From the NCBI GenBank assembly GCA_965232595.1, contig OZ246983.1:1984001-2048000 (forward strand): a stretch of DNA of 64,000 nucleotides, read 5' to 3'. Source of the stretch: SZUA-309 sp965232595 (lineage in GTDB: Bacteria > Pseudomonadota > Gammaproteobacteria > Pseudomonadales > Azotimanducaceae). The translations under genes and the position numbers were made by a program. Numbering within the stretch: the first letter of the stretch is position 1; each line of letters opens with the position of its first letter. The notes below the pieces were generated by a model. That model was not told where the DNA came from, did no database searches, and worked only from the letters and a program-made list of their open reading frames with translations. This document shows positions 1 through 8,142 of this stretch, piece after piece.

Positions 1-549
1 CTGGAAGTCGTAGCGAAGGCCCAGGCCCGCGTTCCAGGAGAAGCTGGTGTCGTTGTAGGTCGACCAGAAGTTGGCGCAGACGTAGCCCCACCACGGATCC
101 CACCAGCAACCGGTGGAAGGCGGGCCGTCCGCAACGTTGGAGTCCACGTTGGTCCAGCCGAGGCCGAGCTGCACGTAAGGCGTGAAGTTGCCTTTCAGGA
201 TGTTGTAGGTGCCGTTCAGCGCGCCGTTGAAGATGCTCGCCTTGTGGCTGATGGAGAAGGGATCTTCGTCATCGTCGTCCGGCACGATTACCGCCGTGTA
301 CTTCGGCTTCACGAAGCTGGCATCGAAGCCGAGCGCCAGGTGCTCGTTGAAGTTGTAGGTGATGCCGAAGGCCCAGCCGGTGGCGCTGTTCAGATCGACG
401 CTCGATCCGTTCTCGCCGTTGGAAGAGTCGGAGGCGGTGCCGATCAGCTGGATGGTGCCTTCCCAGTTCTGGCCGCGATCCGCGGCGGCGTTGCCTGCGA
501 GCAACAGGGCTGCCGCGAGCAACGCGGTGACCAGTGCTTTTCCCTGCAT
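1..549 (-). CDS. Outer-membrane beta-barrel protein, OmpW/opacity-like (partial, C-terminus off window)
   Basis: The frame is open from the ATG at 549 to base 1, giving 183 residues with the C-terminus outside the window. Residues 1-23 form a Sec signal peptide (hydrophobic stretch ending in NAAA, mature N-terminus DRGQNW). The mature part alternates polar and aromatic/hydrophobic residues as in an eight-strand barrel. Segments such as TGWAFGITYNFNEHLALG and FTPYVQLGLGWTNV resemble OmpW-type or opacity-type porins. An acidic loop DDDDED and a Trp/Cys-rich loop CWWDPWWGYVC are visible and are likely surface-exposed. The function is unassigned; small channel or structural outer-membrane protein is an inference. 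It is divergent from the downstream amidohydrolase. Confidence 0.75.
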   Translation of the reverse strand, partial: MQGKALVTALLAAALLLAGNAAADRGQNWEGTIQLIGTASDSSNGENGSSVDLNSATGWAFGITYNFNEHLALGFDASFVKPKYTAVIVPDDDDEDPFSISHKASIFNGALNGTYNILKGNFTPYVQLGLGWTNVDSNVADGPPSTGCWWDPWWGYVCANFWSTYNDTSFSWNAGLGLRYDFQ

Positions 550-727
550 GTCTATTCGTCCGTTGATTCGAAGTGGGGCGCAGTGTACGCGAACGCGCAC
601 CGATTTGAAGCTGAACCAGGCCGATGTCGGACCCTGAAAAGCGCTGCCAGATCCATCCGCTCGAACGCGGTCATTGACCCCGTTCTCGAGGAAGCGTTAG
701 GTTCGAGCAATTCAGGGGAGGGGTCCG

Positions 728-2446
728 ATGGCAAGACGTCACAGATCAGGCGGCCGGCTGCGCAGCGGCTCATCTAAGATCAACCGCCGGCACCTGCTGC
801 AGGCGGCGGGTTCGGGTGCCGCGCTCGCGGCTGTGCCGGGCGCCGGGTTTGCGAGCCCGTCCCTGGGCAAGGCGACCCTGATCGTTCAAGGCGCAACCTT
901 CCACACCATCGATCCTGCGTACACGACCGTGGAAGCCATGGCCGTGCGAGGTGATCAGATTCTGGCGCTGGGACGCGCGTCCGAGGTCGAGGCGTTGCGC
1001 GGCGCAAACACCAGGGTGATCGACGCCCGGGGCCTCACCGTCACCCCGGGCTTCATTGACGCCCACAGCCATCCGCTCATGTTCAACGAGGCGGTCAGCG
1101 TCGATGTGAACGTGCGCAGCATCAGCCAGGTGCAGACGCTGATCGCCGGTCAGGCCGACCGCACGCCGCCGGGCCGCTGGGTTCAAGCGCACATGTACGA
1201 CGACACCAAGTTTGAGGAAGGTCGGGCGCTGAATCGGGACGACATCGATATGGTGGTGCAGAGCCATCCGGTGATGGTCCGGCATCGAGGCGGACATACG
1301 GGGGTGGTGAACTCGAAGGCGTTCGAGATCGCCGGCGTCACCGATCAGACCCCGGACCCGGTTGGCGGCCGTTTCTTCCGGGAAGACGGCCGTCTGACCG
1401 GTAAGGTGGCCGAGCACGCCATGGACGTGTTTCAGGAGGTTGGCGAGTGGCCCAGGGTCGACCGGGAAACCAACCGCCAGGGTGCCAGCCTGATGTCACG
1501 GCGCATGGCGGCGACCGGGCTGACCAGCACAACGGACGCCTTCGGCTCCGACGATGCCTGGGTGGCGTACGTCGATGCGCTTGCCAGAGACGAGCTGCAT
1601 TTCCGCCTGGCCTTCATGCCCGGCGGCAGCGCACCTATCTACGAGAAGATGAAGTCCATGGGCATTCGCTCCGGATTCGGCAACGACATGCTGCGGGTAG
1701 GTGCGGTGAAGTTTGCCGCCGACGGCAGCGCTTCGGAACGGACCATGCGCATGAGCACGCCCTTCGAAGGGACGGACGACTACGGGATCCTGACCATGAA
1801 CCAGGGCCAGATCGATGCGGCGGTGGACGACGCGGTGGCGAACGGGTTCCGCATCGGCATCCACGCCAATGGCGATGTGACCATCGACATGGTGCTCAAG
1901 GCCTACGAGCGGGTGCTGGCAAACTGGCAGGGGCCGAACCCGCGATTCCGGATCGAGCACTGCTCGCTGGTGAACCCGGATCTGCTCACGCGAATCAAAG
2001 CGGCGGGCGTGGTGCCCACACCCTTCTATACCTATGCCCTCTACCACGGCAACAAATGGCCGTTCTACGGCGCCCAGCGAATGAACAGCATGTTCGCCCA
2101 TCGTTCCTTCATCGACTACGGCATCCCGGTGGCGCCAGCTTCCGACTTCACGCCGGGTCCCTACGAGCCGATGATGGCGCTGGAAAGCATGGTCACCCGA
2201 AAGGACGTGAAAGGCAGGGTCTGGGGCGAGAAGCAGCGGATCAGCATCGAAGAGGCGCTGCAGGTCTGCACCATTAACGGGGCCTACGCCTCGTTCGAAG
2301 AAGAGATCAAGGGCTCGCTGACGCCGGGCAAGCTGGCCGACTTCGTGCTGCTGGATAGAGATCCCGTGCGGCAGGACCCGGAAGCGCTGCAGGAAATCAA
2401 CGTGGTGGCGACCTATCTTGGCGGTCGGGCGACTTACGAGGCCTGA
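728..2446 (+). CDS. Tat-exported amidohydrolase family 3 (YtcJ-like) metallohydrolase
   Basis: 572 residues. The N-terminus carries a twin-arginine signal (NRRHLLQAAG, Arg20-Arg21, then a hydrophobic Ala/Gly run to about residue 42), so the folded, metal-loaded enzyme probably acts in the periplasm. The amidohydrolase metal motif HSH is at His113-His115 (GFIDAHSHP). Later metal-ligand segments IHANGD and FRIEHC follow, and the C-terminal composite-domain segment LTPGKLADFVLLD is characteristic of the YtcJ/Amidohydro_3 group. The ATG at 728 follows a strong purine-rich ribosome site (AGGGGAGGGG). The substrate is unknown; family members hydrolyse amide or N-formyl bonds. The esterase gene follows 43 bp downstream and is probably co-transcribed. 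Confidence 0.88.
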   Translation: MARRHRSGGRLRSGSSKINRRHLLQAAGSGAALAAVPGAGFASPSLGKATLIVQGATFHTIDPAYTTVEAMAVRGDQILALGRASEVEALRGANTRVIDARGLTVTPGFIDAHSHPLMFNEAVSVDVNVRSISQVQTLIAGQADRTPPGRWVQAHMYDDTKFEEGRALNRDDIDMVVQSHPVMVRHRGGHTGVVNSKAFEIAGVTDQTPDPVGGRFFREDGRLTGKVAEHAMDVFQEVGEWPRVDRETNRQGASLMSRRMAATGLTSTTDAFGSDDAWVAYVDALARDELHFRLAFMPGGSAPIYEKMKSMGIRSGFGNDMLRVGAVKFAADGSASERTMRMSTPFEGTDDYGILTMNQGQIDAAVDDAVANGFRIGIHANGDVTIDMVLKAYERVLANWQGPNPRFRIEHCSLVNPDLLTRIKAAGVVPTPFYTYALYHGNKWPFYGAQRMNSMFAHRSFIDYGIPVAPASDFTPGPYEPMMALESMVTRKDVKGRVWGEKQRISIEEALQVCTINGAYASFEEEIKGSLTPGKLADFVLLDRDPVRQDPEALQEINVVATYLGGRATYEA

Positions 2447-2489
2447 GCCGACCGGCTAGCAGATTCAGACGAGAAAACGAGGAGTAACA

Positions 2490-3524
2490 ATGGGCTCGAA
2501 GATCAACGACGACCCGCGGCTCGACCCGCGCATCAAAGCCATGATGGGCGGCATGCCGGAGATGGCCGCAAGAGACGCTGAAAGTCGCGAGCAGCTGCTG
2601 GCGGAGGCGGCCAGCGAAGAAGCGGTGGCGGCGCGCGAGGCGATGGCCGGATTCATGGAGATGGTGGACAACGAGGAGGTGGCGCCATCTGCCGGCCTTG
2701 CCATCAGCACCCGCACCTTCAGCTCCTCCCCGGACGGTAACGAGATCAAGATCCAGTTGATTCGGCCCGAGGGTGACGAGGTTCTGCCTTGCGTCTACTA
2801 CATCCACGGCGGCGGCATGCAGTCCATGTCCTGCTTCGACGGCATGTACCGGGCCTGGGGCAGAATGATCGCAGCTCAGGGTGTGGCGGTGGCGATGGTG
2901 GATTTCCGCAACTGCCTGGTGGCTTCTTCAGCGCCCGAGGTCGAGCCTTTTCCGGCTGGTCTCAACGACTGCGTCTCCGGCGTGAAGTGGGTGCATGCTA
3001 ACGCGGCCGAGCTGGCTATCGATCCGGAGCACCTCATCGTCGCCGGTGAGAGCGGCGGCGGCAACCTGACGCTCGCAACCGGATTGAAGCTCAAGCAGGA
3101 TGGGGATCAGGGCCTGATCAGAGGGCTGTACGCGCTCTGCCCCTACATCGCCGGCCACTGGCCGCAGGATCGATTCCCGTCCTCGATCGAGAACAACGGC
3201 ATCCTTCTGAATCTGCACGACAACCGCGGGCGGCTCGCCTACGGCATCGACGCCTTTGACGCGGAAAATCCGCTGGCCTGGCCAAGCTTCGCCTCCGAAG
3301 TCGACGTGGCAGGCCTGGTGCCCACGGTGATCAGCGTCAACGAGTGCGACCCGCTGCGGGACGAAGGGATCGAGTTCTACCGCCTGCTGCTTCGGGCAGG
3401 CGTGCCAGCCCGGTGCCGAACGGTGATGGGTACCAGCCACGGCGTGGAGATCTTCGTCATCGCCTGCCCGGACATCAGTCGGGAGACCGCCGGAAGCATC
3501 GCTCAGTTTGCCCGCGAGGCCTGA
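2490..3524 (+). CDS. Alpha/beta hydrolase, HSL-type (family IV) esterase/lipase
   Basis: 344 residues, no signal peptide, so cytoplasmic. The family IV oxyanion motif HGGG is at 106-109 and the nucleophile elbow GESGG has Ser188. The probable triad is completed by Asp287 (NECDPLRDEG) and His317 (TSHGVE). The N-terminal roughly 75 residues are helical and acidic, like the cap of hormone-sensitive-lipase relatives. It should hydrolyse short- to medium-chain carboxyl esters; the physiological substrate is unknown. The gene lies 43 bp after the amidohydrolase, with an AACGAGGAGTAACA ribosome site before the ATG. A joint catabolic role with that enzyme is inferred from position only. Confidence 0.88.
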   Translation: MGSKINDDPRLDPRIKAMMGGMPEMAARDAESREQLLAEAASEEAVAAREAMAGFMEMVDNEEVAPSAGLAISTRTFSSSPDGNEIKIQLIRPEGDEVLPCVYYIHGGGMQSMSCFDGMYRAWGRMIAAQGVAVAMVDFRNCLVASSAPEVEPFPAGLNDCVSGVKWVHANAAELAIDPEHLIVAGESGGGNLTLATGLKLKQDGDQGLIRGLYALCPYIAGHWPQDRFPSSIENNGILLNLHDNRGRLAYGIDAFDAENPLAWPSFASEVDVAGLVPTVISVNECDPLRDEGIEFYRLLLRAGVPARCRTVMGTSHGVEIFVIACPDISRETAGSIAQFAREA

Positions 3525-3566
3525 TCGGTTCGATCCCGAACCATTTCTCAAACCACAGGAGATTCC

Positions 3567-4031
3567 ATGAAGATCGCAGAATCCTGCGTTGTGTCCATCC
3601 ACTACACGCTGACGAACAACGAGGGCGAAACCCTCGATTCATCTGCCGGCGGTGATCCTCTGGCTTATCTGCACGGTGCTGGCGGTCTGATTCCCGGCCT
3701 GGAGCGGGAGCTCGACGGCAAGGAGAAAGGTGATCAGTTCAAGGCCACCATCCAGCCGGAAGATGCCTACGGAGAGGTTGATCCGCAGCTCATTCAGGAG
3801 GTGCCGCTTGATGCCTTGGCGGGGATCGAAAACCTCAGCGTAGGCATGCAGCTGCAATCGCAGTCTCCCGACGGGCGGACCCAGCTGCTGCTTGTGGAAG
3901 CCGTCTGTGATGAGTCGGCCACGTTGAATGCCAATCACGCCCTGGCAGGCGTGGTGCTTCACTTTGACGTGGAGGTGGCTGATGTGCGCGCAGCCACAGA
4001 AGAAGAACTGGCGCAAGGGCACGCACACTGA
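3567..4031 (+). CDS. slyD: FKBP-type peptidyl-prolyl cis-trans isomerase, SlyD family
   Basis: 154 residues. The split FKBP domain is clear: an N-terminal strand VSIHYTLTNNEGETLDSS, then GLIPGLERELDGKEKGDQF, the insert-in-flap chaperone domain around residues 70-125, and a closing segment VVLHFDVEVADVRAATEEEL. It catalyses prolyl isomerisation and acts as a cytoplasmic folding chaperone. The metal-binding His/Cys-rich tail of E. coli SlyD is absent except for the terminal GHAH, so a nickel-delivery role is unlikely. The ATG at 3567 has an AGGAGA site 7 bp upstream. Confidence 0.93.
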   Translation: MKIAESCVVSIHYTLTNNEGETLDSSAGGDPLAYLHGAGGLIPGLERELDGKEKGDQFKATIQPEDAYGEVDPQLIQEVPLDALAGIENLSVGMQLQSQSPDGRTQLLLVEAVCDESATLNANHALAGVVLHFDVEVADVRAATEEELAQGHAH

Positions 4032-4066
4032 CGTGCGGTAAACGATCGGTCAGGTTTAGCTGAAAA

Positions 4067-4089
4067 CGGTGCGCGAAGTTTGCGCACCG
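4067..4089 (-). terminator. Rho-independent terminator of the RRM/SutA-like operon
   Basis: An 8-bp perfect stem (CGGTGCGC / GCGCACCG) with a 7-nt loop. On the minus strand the stem is followed at once by TTTTCAGC, so it would stop transcription coming from the minus-strand pair just upstream. It lies between the convergent slyD and the small minus-strand gene. Confidence 0.65.
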
Positions 4090-4123
4090 GCACGGATCGC
4101 GCGCCGTTCAGCGCGCGTCCGTC

Positions 4124-4306
4124 TCAGCGCTTGCGGGTCCTGCTGATGACGATGTGCTTGCTGCGGCCCAGGTTATCCTGGCCGCTCACACCTGTCGGGA
4201 CCTGCTCGATCTTCTTTCCTGAGTCCAGAAACGCCTGGACGTCGTCGGCGAGCGTCTTGCGGCGCTCGCGACTGGAAAGTTCGTTCTGGCTGGACTTGGT
4301 CGCCAT
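4124..4306 (-). CDS. Small SutA-like hypothetical protein
   Basis: 60 residues, basic and soluble. The segment SSRERRKTLADDVQAFLDSGKKIEQVPTG resembles the conserved helical part of SutA-type small proteins (ERxxLxxxMExFLxxGGKIxxVxP), which bind RNA polymerase in Pseudomonas during slow growth. The acidic N-terminal arm and the C-terminal motif of true SutA are missing, so this is similarity rather than an orthology claim. It starts 10 bp after the stop of the RRM gene and shares its transcript, which suggests a role in RNA or transcription physiology. A terminator-like hairpin follows. Confidence 0.7.
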   Translation of the reverse strand: MATKSSQNELSSRERRKTLADDVQAFLDSGKKIEQVPTGVSGQDNLGRSKHIVISRTRKR

Positions 4307-4316
4307 GGCTTAGCCG

Positions 4317-4586
4317 CTAGTAGCGACCGCCTCCGCCACCGCCACCACGAGGGCGCTGCTCGTTTGCTTCGTTTACACGCAGCGCACGGCCGCCCATATC
4401 TTTGCCATTCAGCTCTTCCATGGCCCGCTGGCCGTCTGCCATCTCGACGAAGCCGAAGCCGCGGGAACGACCGGTTTCGCGGTCCGTGATCACGCGAGCG
4501 GAATCGACAGGGCCGATGCTTGCAAAGAGTTCCTCGAGCTCGGCGTCGGTCGTGCTCCAGGGAAGGTTTCCTACATACAGTTTCAT
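4317..4586 (-). CDS. RNA-binding protein, single RRM with glycine-rich tail
   Basis: 89 residues. RNP2 is LYVGNL (3-8) and RNP1 is RGFGFVEM (42-49), with the usual RRM helices between. The C-terminus is a short RGG-like tail (RPRG followed by a run of glycines and RY). Proteins of this design in bacteria are cold- or stress-inducible RNA chaperones related to the cyanobacterial Rbp family. It is the first gene of a two-gene unit with the SutA-like protein. Confidence 0.92.
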   Translation of the reverse strand: MKLYVGNLPWSTTDAELEELFASIGPVDSARVITDRETGRSRGFGFVEMADGQRAMEELNGKDMGGRALRVNEANEQRPRGGGGGGGRY

Positions 4587-4925
4587 TCAAGTATCCGTTT
4601 GAGTTGCCGGTAGCGGCTTTCGTTTAAGCCGTTTGGTTCGTTGAAGTGCGCAGTCCCGCTTGTCCGCACGACGGTTTTGTTTGTTAGAAGCGAGCCGATA
4701 ACTGACGGAAAACACTGGAGAGCATGACCGGGAGATGATCGGGGCGGGCGTTTCTATGCCGCCAGTATAGCGGAATCCCGCGTCCCGGCTAGTCCCGTCC
4801 CGCAGGCGTCGTCAGGCGAATCTCCCCGATTCCCCGGTCAGGGGCCTGATCCTTCGGGAAAAGCGAGCAAAGCGAGCGGTAAAAGTCGATTTTTGCTAAC
4901 AGGACCTGCAGCCAGACTTGCGCCC
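4587..4925. other. Non-coding divergent region between the RRM operon and the CaCA antiporter
   Basis: About 340 bp without a supported gene. It must hold the promoter and leader of the RRM operon (minus) and the antiporter promoter (plus). The part next to the RRM gene is T-rich on the plus strand (for example GGTTTTGTTTGTTAG), compatible with an A-rich 5' leader. I see no clear riboswitch, repeat or named operator. Confidence 0.5.
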
Positions 4926-5852
4926 ATGATTGTCGACCTTGCACTGCTGGTCGTTGGCTGCGCGTTGCTCTACGCGGGTGCAGATCGGGTAATCCGCTAC
5001 GCGGATACGCTCGGCCGCCGCCTTCACTTCTCGCCGGTTGTCACCGGGCTTGTCATCGTTGCCATCGGCACCAGCCTCCCGGAGCTAGCGGTCAGCCTGG
5101 ACGCAGCGGTGCACGGGTACGGGGCAATTGCCATCGGCAACGTGGTCGGCTCCAACATCGTCAACATCACCCTGGTGATTGGTGCCGGGGCTTTGCTGTG
5201 CTCGCTCTCACCGAACTCTGAGATGCTCGAGCGTGACCTGCCTGCATTAGCAGCGCTGACCCTGGTATCGGTCTGGATGCTCGCAGATGGTGCGCTCGGG
5301 CGGCTGGAAGGCTTCGCTTTGCTGCTTTCGGTCTCCGCGTTCCTGGCCTTTCGCGTGCTCCGCCAGAACAACGACCTACCACCGGTGCGGCGGCCGAAGG
5401 GCACATCGAGCCCGATCTGGAAAGTGCTTGCTGGTTTTTCCATCGGCCTGGTTCTGCTGGTGGCTGGCGCTGAAGCCATGGTGGCGAGCGCGATGGGCCT
5501 CGCGCGATCTTTCGGTGTTTCGGAAGCGGTCATCGCCCTGACGGTGACTGCCATTGCCACGGGCATCCCGGAGATTGCCTCGACGCTGGTTGCCATCAGG
5601 CGCGGTTACTCTGAACTCGCTCTGGGCAACATCGTCGGTTCGAACATGATCAACCTGGGTGTGGTGCTCGGTTTGACCGGATTGCTGGCGCCGGTAGCGG
5701 GCGCATCGGTTGGTCTGATTGCCCTGGCGACGCTGGCTGGCCTGACGTTGCTGCTCTGGGCGCTGCTCATGCTGCTGCCCATCGTTCACCGCGGCACCGG
5801 GGTGATGTTGCTGGCTCTGTTCGGCGCCTATCAGGTTGCGGTGGTGACCTGA
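4926..5852 (+). CDS. Calcium/sodium antiporter, CaCA superfamily (YrbG-like)
   Basis: 308 residues from the ATG at 4926. A TTG at 4893 would add 11 non-hydrophobic residues and is less likely. About ten membrane segments. Both inverted alpha repeats are visible: GTSLPELAVSLDA (from residue 48) with GNVVGSN (from 71), and ATGIPEIASTLVA with GNIVGSN in the second half. These acidic and GSN residues form the cation-binding site of K+-independent Na+/Ca2+ exchangers. It sits in the inner membrane and exports calcium in exchange for sodium or protons. It is monocistronic and convergent with the methyltransferase gene. Confidence 0.9.
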   Translation: MIVDLALLVVGCALLYAGADRVIRYADTLGRRLHFSPVVTGLVIVAIGTSLPELAVSLDAAVHGYGAIAIGNVVGSNIVNITLVIGAGALLCSLSPNSEMLERDLPALAALTLVSVWMLADGALGRLEGFALLLSVSAFLAFRVLRQNNDLPPVRRPKGTSSPIWKVLAGFSIGLVLLVAGAEAMVASAMGLARSFGVSEAVIALTVTAIATGIPEIASTLVAIRRGYSELALGNIVGSNMINLGVVLGLTGLLAPVAGASVGLIALATLAGLTLLLWALLMLLPIVHRGTGVMLLALFGAYQVAVVT

Positions 5853-5873
5853 AGCGTAACGAGCAACATGCGG

Positions 5874-6497
5874 CTACTTCCGGCCGATCAGCAACCAGAG
5901 CGGATCGGCGCCAGCCGGTGAGCGGTCCTCGAAGCTGATGTCCGAAAACCCTGCCTGATCCACGTAGTAGCCGACGAGCTGAATCCAGTCCTTGCGCGGC
6001 AGGTGCTGAAAGGCGGCAACCGCCTTGGTGGGGAAGAGTCGATGCGACATGGCGATGCACAGCGCGCCCCCTTCATCCAGCACCTCAAAGACCGAGCGCA
6101 TGACTTCGACAGGCCGAATCAGGTACTGAATCGAGACGACGATCATCACCCGGTCGAAGGAAGCCGCCGGGTAGGGCAGATCAGGATTCTCGTTCAGGTT
6201 CTGCACCAGGTAAGTGTCCAGCCGTTTGTTGGCCGCCAGCTCCTCCTCGTTCATGCCAAGGCCGGCCACCTGTCGATAGGCGCCTTCTTCCGGCAGGTGC
6301 GAGATCCACGACGACATCAGGTCCAGAACCCGCGCGTCTGTCGGAATGAAGGTCCTGTAATAGTCGGTCAGCGCCTCGATGGTTGCATCGTCGATGTGCG
6401 TTTCAAAACGCGGGACCCTGTAAAACAGCTCGTCTGCCGATTCGTCCTGCCGGGCGAGGAAGTGCGGCGGCACCTCGCTCTCATCGGACGCGGTCAT
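5874..6497 (-). CDS. SAM-dependent class I methyltransferase
   Basis: 207 residues, soluble. Motif I is degenerate, VLDLMSSWISH (57-67), followed by VAGLGMNEEEL as the acidic beta2 region, then LPYPAASFDRVMIVVSIQYL (motif III/IV) and a post-motif segment EVLDEGGALCIAMSHR. This pattern is that of small Methyltransf_11-like proteins; the substrate cannot be read from sequence. The start codon overlaps the stop of the upstream membrane protein by 4 bp (ATGA), so the two are translationally coupled. Confidence 0.82.
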   Translation of the reverse strand: MTASDESEVPPHFLARQDESADELFYRVPRFETHIDDATIEALTDYYRTFIPTDARVLDLMSSWISHLPEEGAYRQVAGLGMNEEELAANKRLDTYLVQNLNENPDLPYPAASFDRVMIVVSIQYLIRPVEVMRSVFEVLDEGGALCIAMSHRLFPTKAVAAFQHLPRKDWIQLVGYYVDQAGFSDISFEDRSPAGADPLWLLIGRK

Positions 6498-6760
6498 GAG
6501 GCTGCCTCCGTAGCGCTGCGCTCGCGCAGCCAGCGGAACAGCCCGTACAGGCTGATCAGCAGCCAGGCGATCTCGATGATGAAGGACGACAGGTTGAAGT
6601 TGTGCAGGAGCGACACGATGATCAGGACCGCACCCGCGGCGTTCGCCAGCGAGTAGCCGGGCCGGGTGATGTCCATCCGCCCCATCTGGATCAGCAGGTA
6701 GGTCGCCAGGACCAGGAATACCCCCAGATTGCCGACCAGATCATGCCACTCGTAAGTCAT
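6494..6760 (-). CDS. Small three-helix membrane protein, CBU_0592-like
   Basis: 88 residues with three hydrophobic segments (about 9-26, 37-53 and 58-75) and a basic C-terminus (FRWLRERSA). The pattern DLVGNLGVFLVLATYLLIQ and YSLANAAGAVLIIVSLL fits the small bacterial family named after Coxiella CBU_0592, whose function is unknown. It is coupled by a 4-bp overlap to the following methyltransferase gene. Confidence 0.75.
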   Translation of the reverse strand: MTYEWHDLVGNLGVFLVLATYLLIQMGRMDITRPGYSLANAAGAVLIIVSLLHNFNLSSFIIEIAWLLISLYGLFRWLRERSATEAAS

Positions 6761-6851
6761 TTGCTCTGCCGTACCGTTTGCTGACGCAAGAGGCTATCGG
6801 CAGTCGCGCAACGGGTCTACCATTCCCAGAGCTGCAGATGAGGTGGTGCGG

Positions 6852-8135
6852 ATGAAGCTGAGCGAACGACTGCGAATTCGGGCAGGCCAGGCTGCCTTCG
6901 CGGCGCTTGGATTCGCCGAGCGTCTTCGGCACGGCCACAGCATCGGGCTGTTTTCTTCCGGGTTCCGGGAAAATCCTCATCAGGTTTTTGCCGAGGCGAG
7001 AGATCGCGGCCCGATCTTCTACTCGCTTGCGGTTCGAGCCTGGTGGGTGACCAGCTTCGATCTGGTGCGCGAAGTGCTCAGAGACTCACGCTTCTCGAGC
7101 GACGTGCGCCGCTTCCCGAAGCGCGCCGATCAGATCCGCAAGCGCATCGGCGATGACGCGTTCCGTCTCGAGAGCTTCGAAAATCCGAGCATGCTGAGCC
7201 TGGATCCGCCCGATCACACCAGGATCCGCCGGCTGGCAACACACGCCTTCACGGCCAAATACATCGCCTCGCTGGAACCGCGGATCAGAACCATCGTCGA
7301 TCGCTGCCTCGATAGCGTGGCCAACCAGCCGGCCTTCGACGTGATGGAGAGCCTGGCGAAGCCGCTGCCGGCGATCGTGATCGCCGAGATGATGGGGCTG
7401 CCGGAGTCTGATCACGATCGTTTTCAGGCCTGGTCGGAGGATCTCATCGCCGGCACGGCGACCGGCGATCCCGATGTGATCGAGCAGGCCAACCGGTCCA
7501 GCAAGGCGCTGATCGATTACTTCGCCGACATCATCGAGTCCCGTCGCGGAGAGCCGGGTGACGACCTGATCGGCCAGCTGATTGCGGCAGAGGAGGAAGG
7601 CGACAAGCTCAACACCCAGGAGCTCTACAACACCTGCCTGCTGCTGCTGGTCGCCGGGCACGAGACCACCACCCGGCTCATCGGCAATGGCCTCTACTGG
7701 CTGCTCAAGCGCCCTGAGCAGTTGGCCAGGCTGAAGGCGGATCCTTCGCTGTTGCCCAATGCGGTGGAGGAGATGCTCCGCTTCGAGCCGCCGGTGATGG
7801 CAACCCAGCGATTTGCCCTGGAAGACATGGAGTTCCACGGCGCCGAGCTGAAGAAAGGTGATGTGCTCTTCATCGGGTTGGCAGCAGCGAACCGCGACAC
7901 CGCAGCCAACGAGGCGCCGGATGAGTTCGACATCAGCAGGGAAAAGGTCAACCAGGTGGCGTTCGGCTACGGCATTCACCTGTGTATCGGCGCGACTCTG
8001 GCGAGGCTGGAAGGCCGGGTCGCCTTCGAGCGTCTTCTGGAACGTCACCCGGACCTGGCTCTCGATGGCGATCCGGAGTGGGGGTCGAATCCGTTCTTTC
8101 GCGGCTTTGACGAGCTGAACGTCCGCTCCCTATGA
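6852..8135 (+). CDS. Cytochrome P450
   Basis: 427 residues from the ATG at 6852. The GTG at 6843 lies within the ribosome site and is rejected as start. P450 hallmarks are present: I-helix AGHETTT (around residue 268), the K-helix E-x-x-R in EEMLR (around 306) and heme-thiolate loop FGYGIHLCIG with Cys378 as ligand. The protein is soluble and bacterial class I-like, needing a separate ferredoxin and reductase that are not in this window. Two genes follow in the same direction (7-bp gap, then 1-bp overlap) and probably form one operon. The substrate is unknown; a terpenoid, steroid or fatty acyl compound is an inference from the general family. Confidence 0.94.
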   Translation: MKLSERLRIRAGQAAFAALGFAERLRHGHSIGLFSSGFRENPHQVFAEARDRGPIFYSLAVRAWWVTSFDLVREVLRDSRFSSDVRRFPKRADQIRKRIGDDAFRLESFENPSMLSLDPPDHTRIRRLATHAFTAKYIASLEPRIRTIVDRCLDSVANQPAFDVMESLAKPLPAIVIAEMMGLPESDHDRFQAWSEDLIAGTATGDPDVIEQANRSSKALIDYFADIIESRRGEPGDDLIGQLIAAEEEGDKLNTQELYNTCLLLLVAGHETTTRLIGNGLYWLLKRPEQLARLKADPSLLPNAVEEMLRFEPPVMATQRFALEDMEFHGAELKKGDVLFIGLAAANRDTAANEAPDEFDISREKVNQVAFGYGIHLCIGATLARLEGRVAFERLLERHPDLALDGDPEWGSNPFFRGFDELNVRSL

Positions 8136-8142
8136 TCGTTGC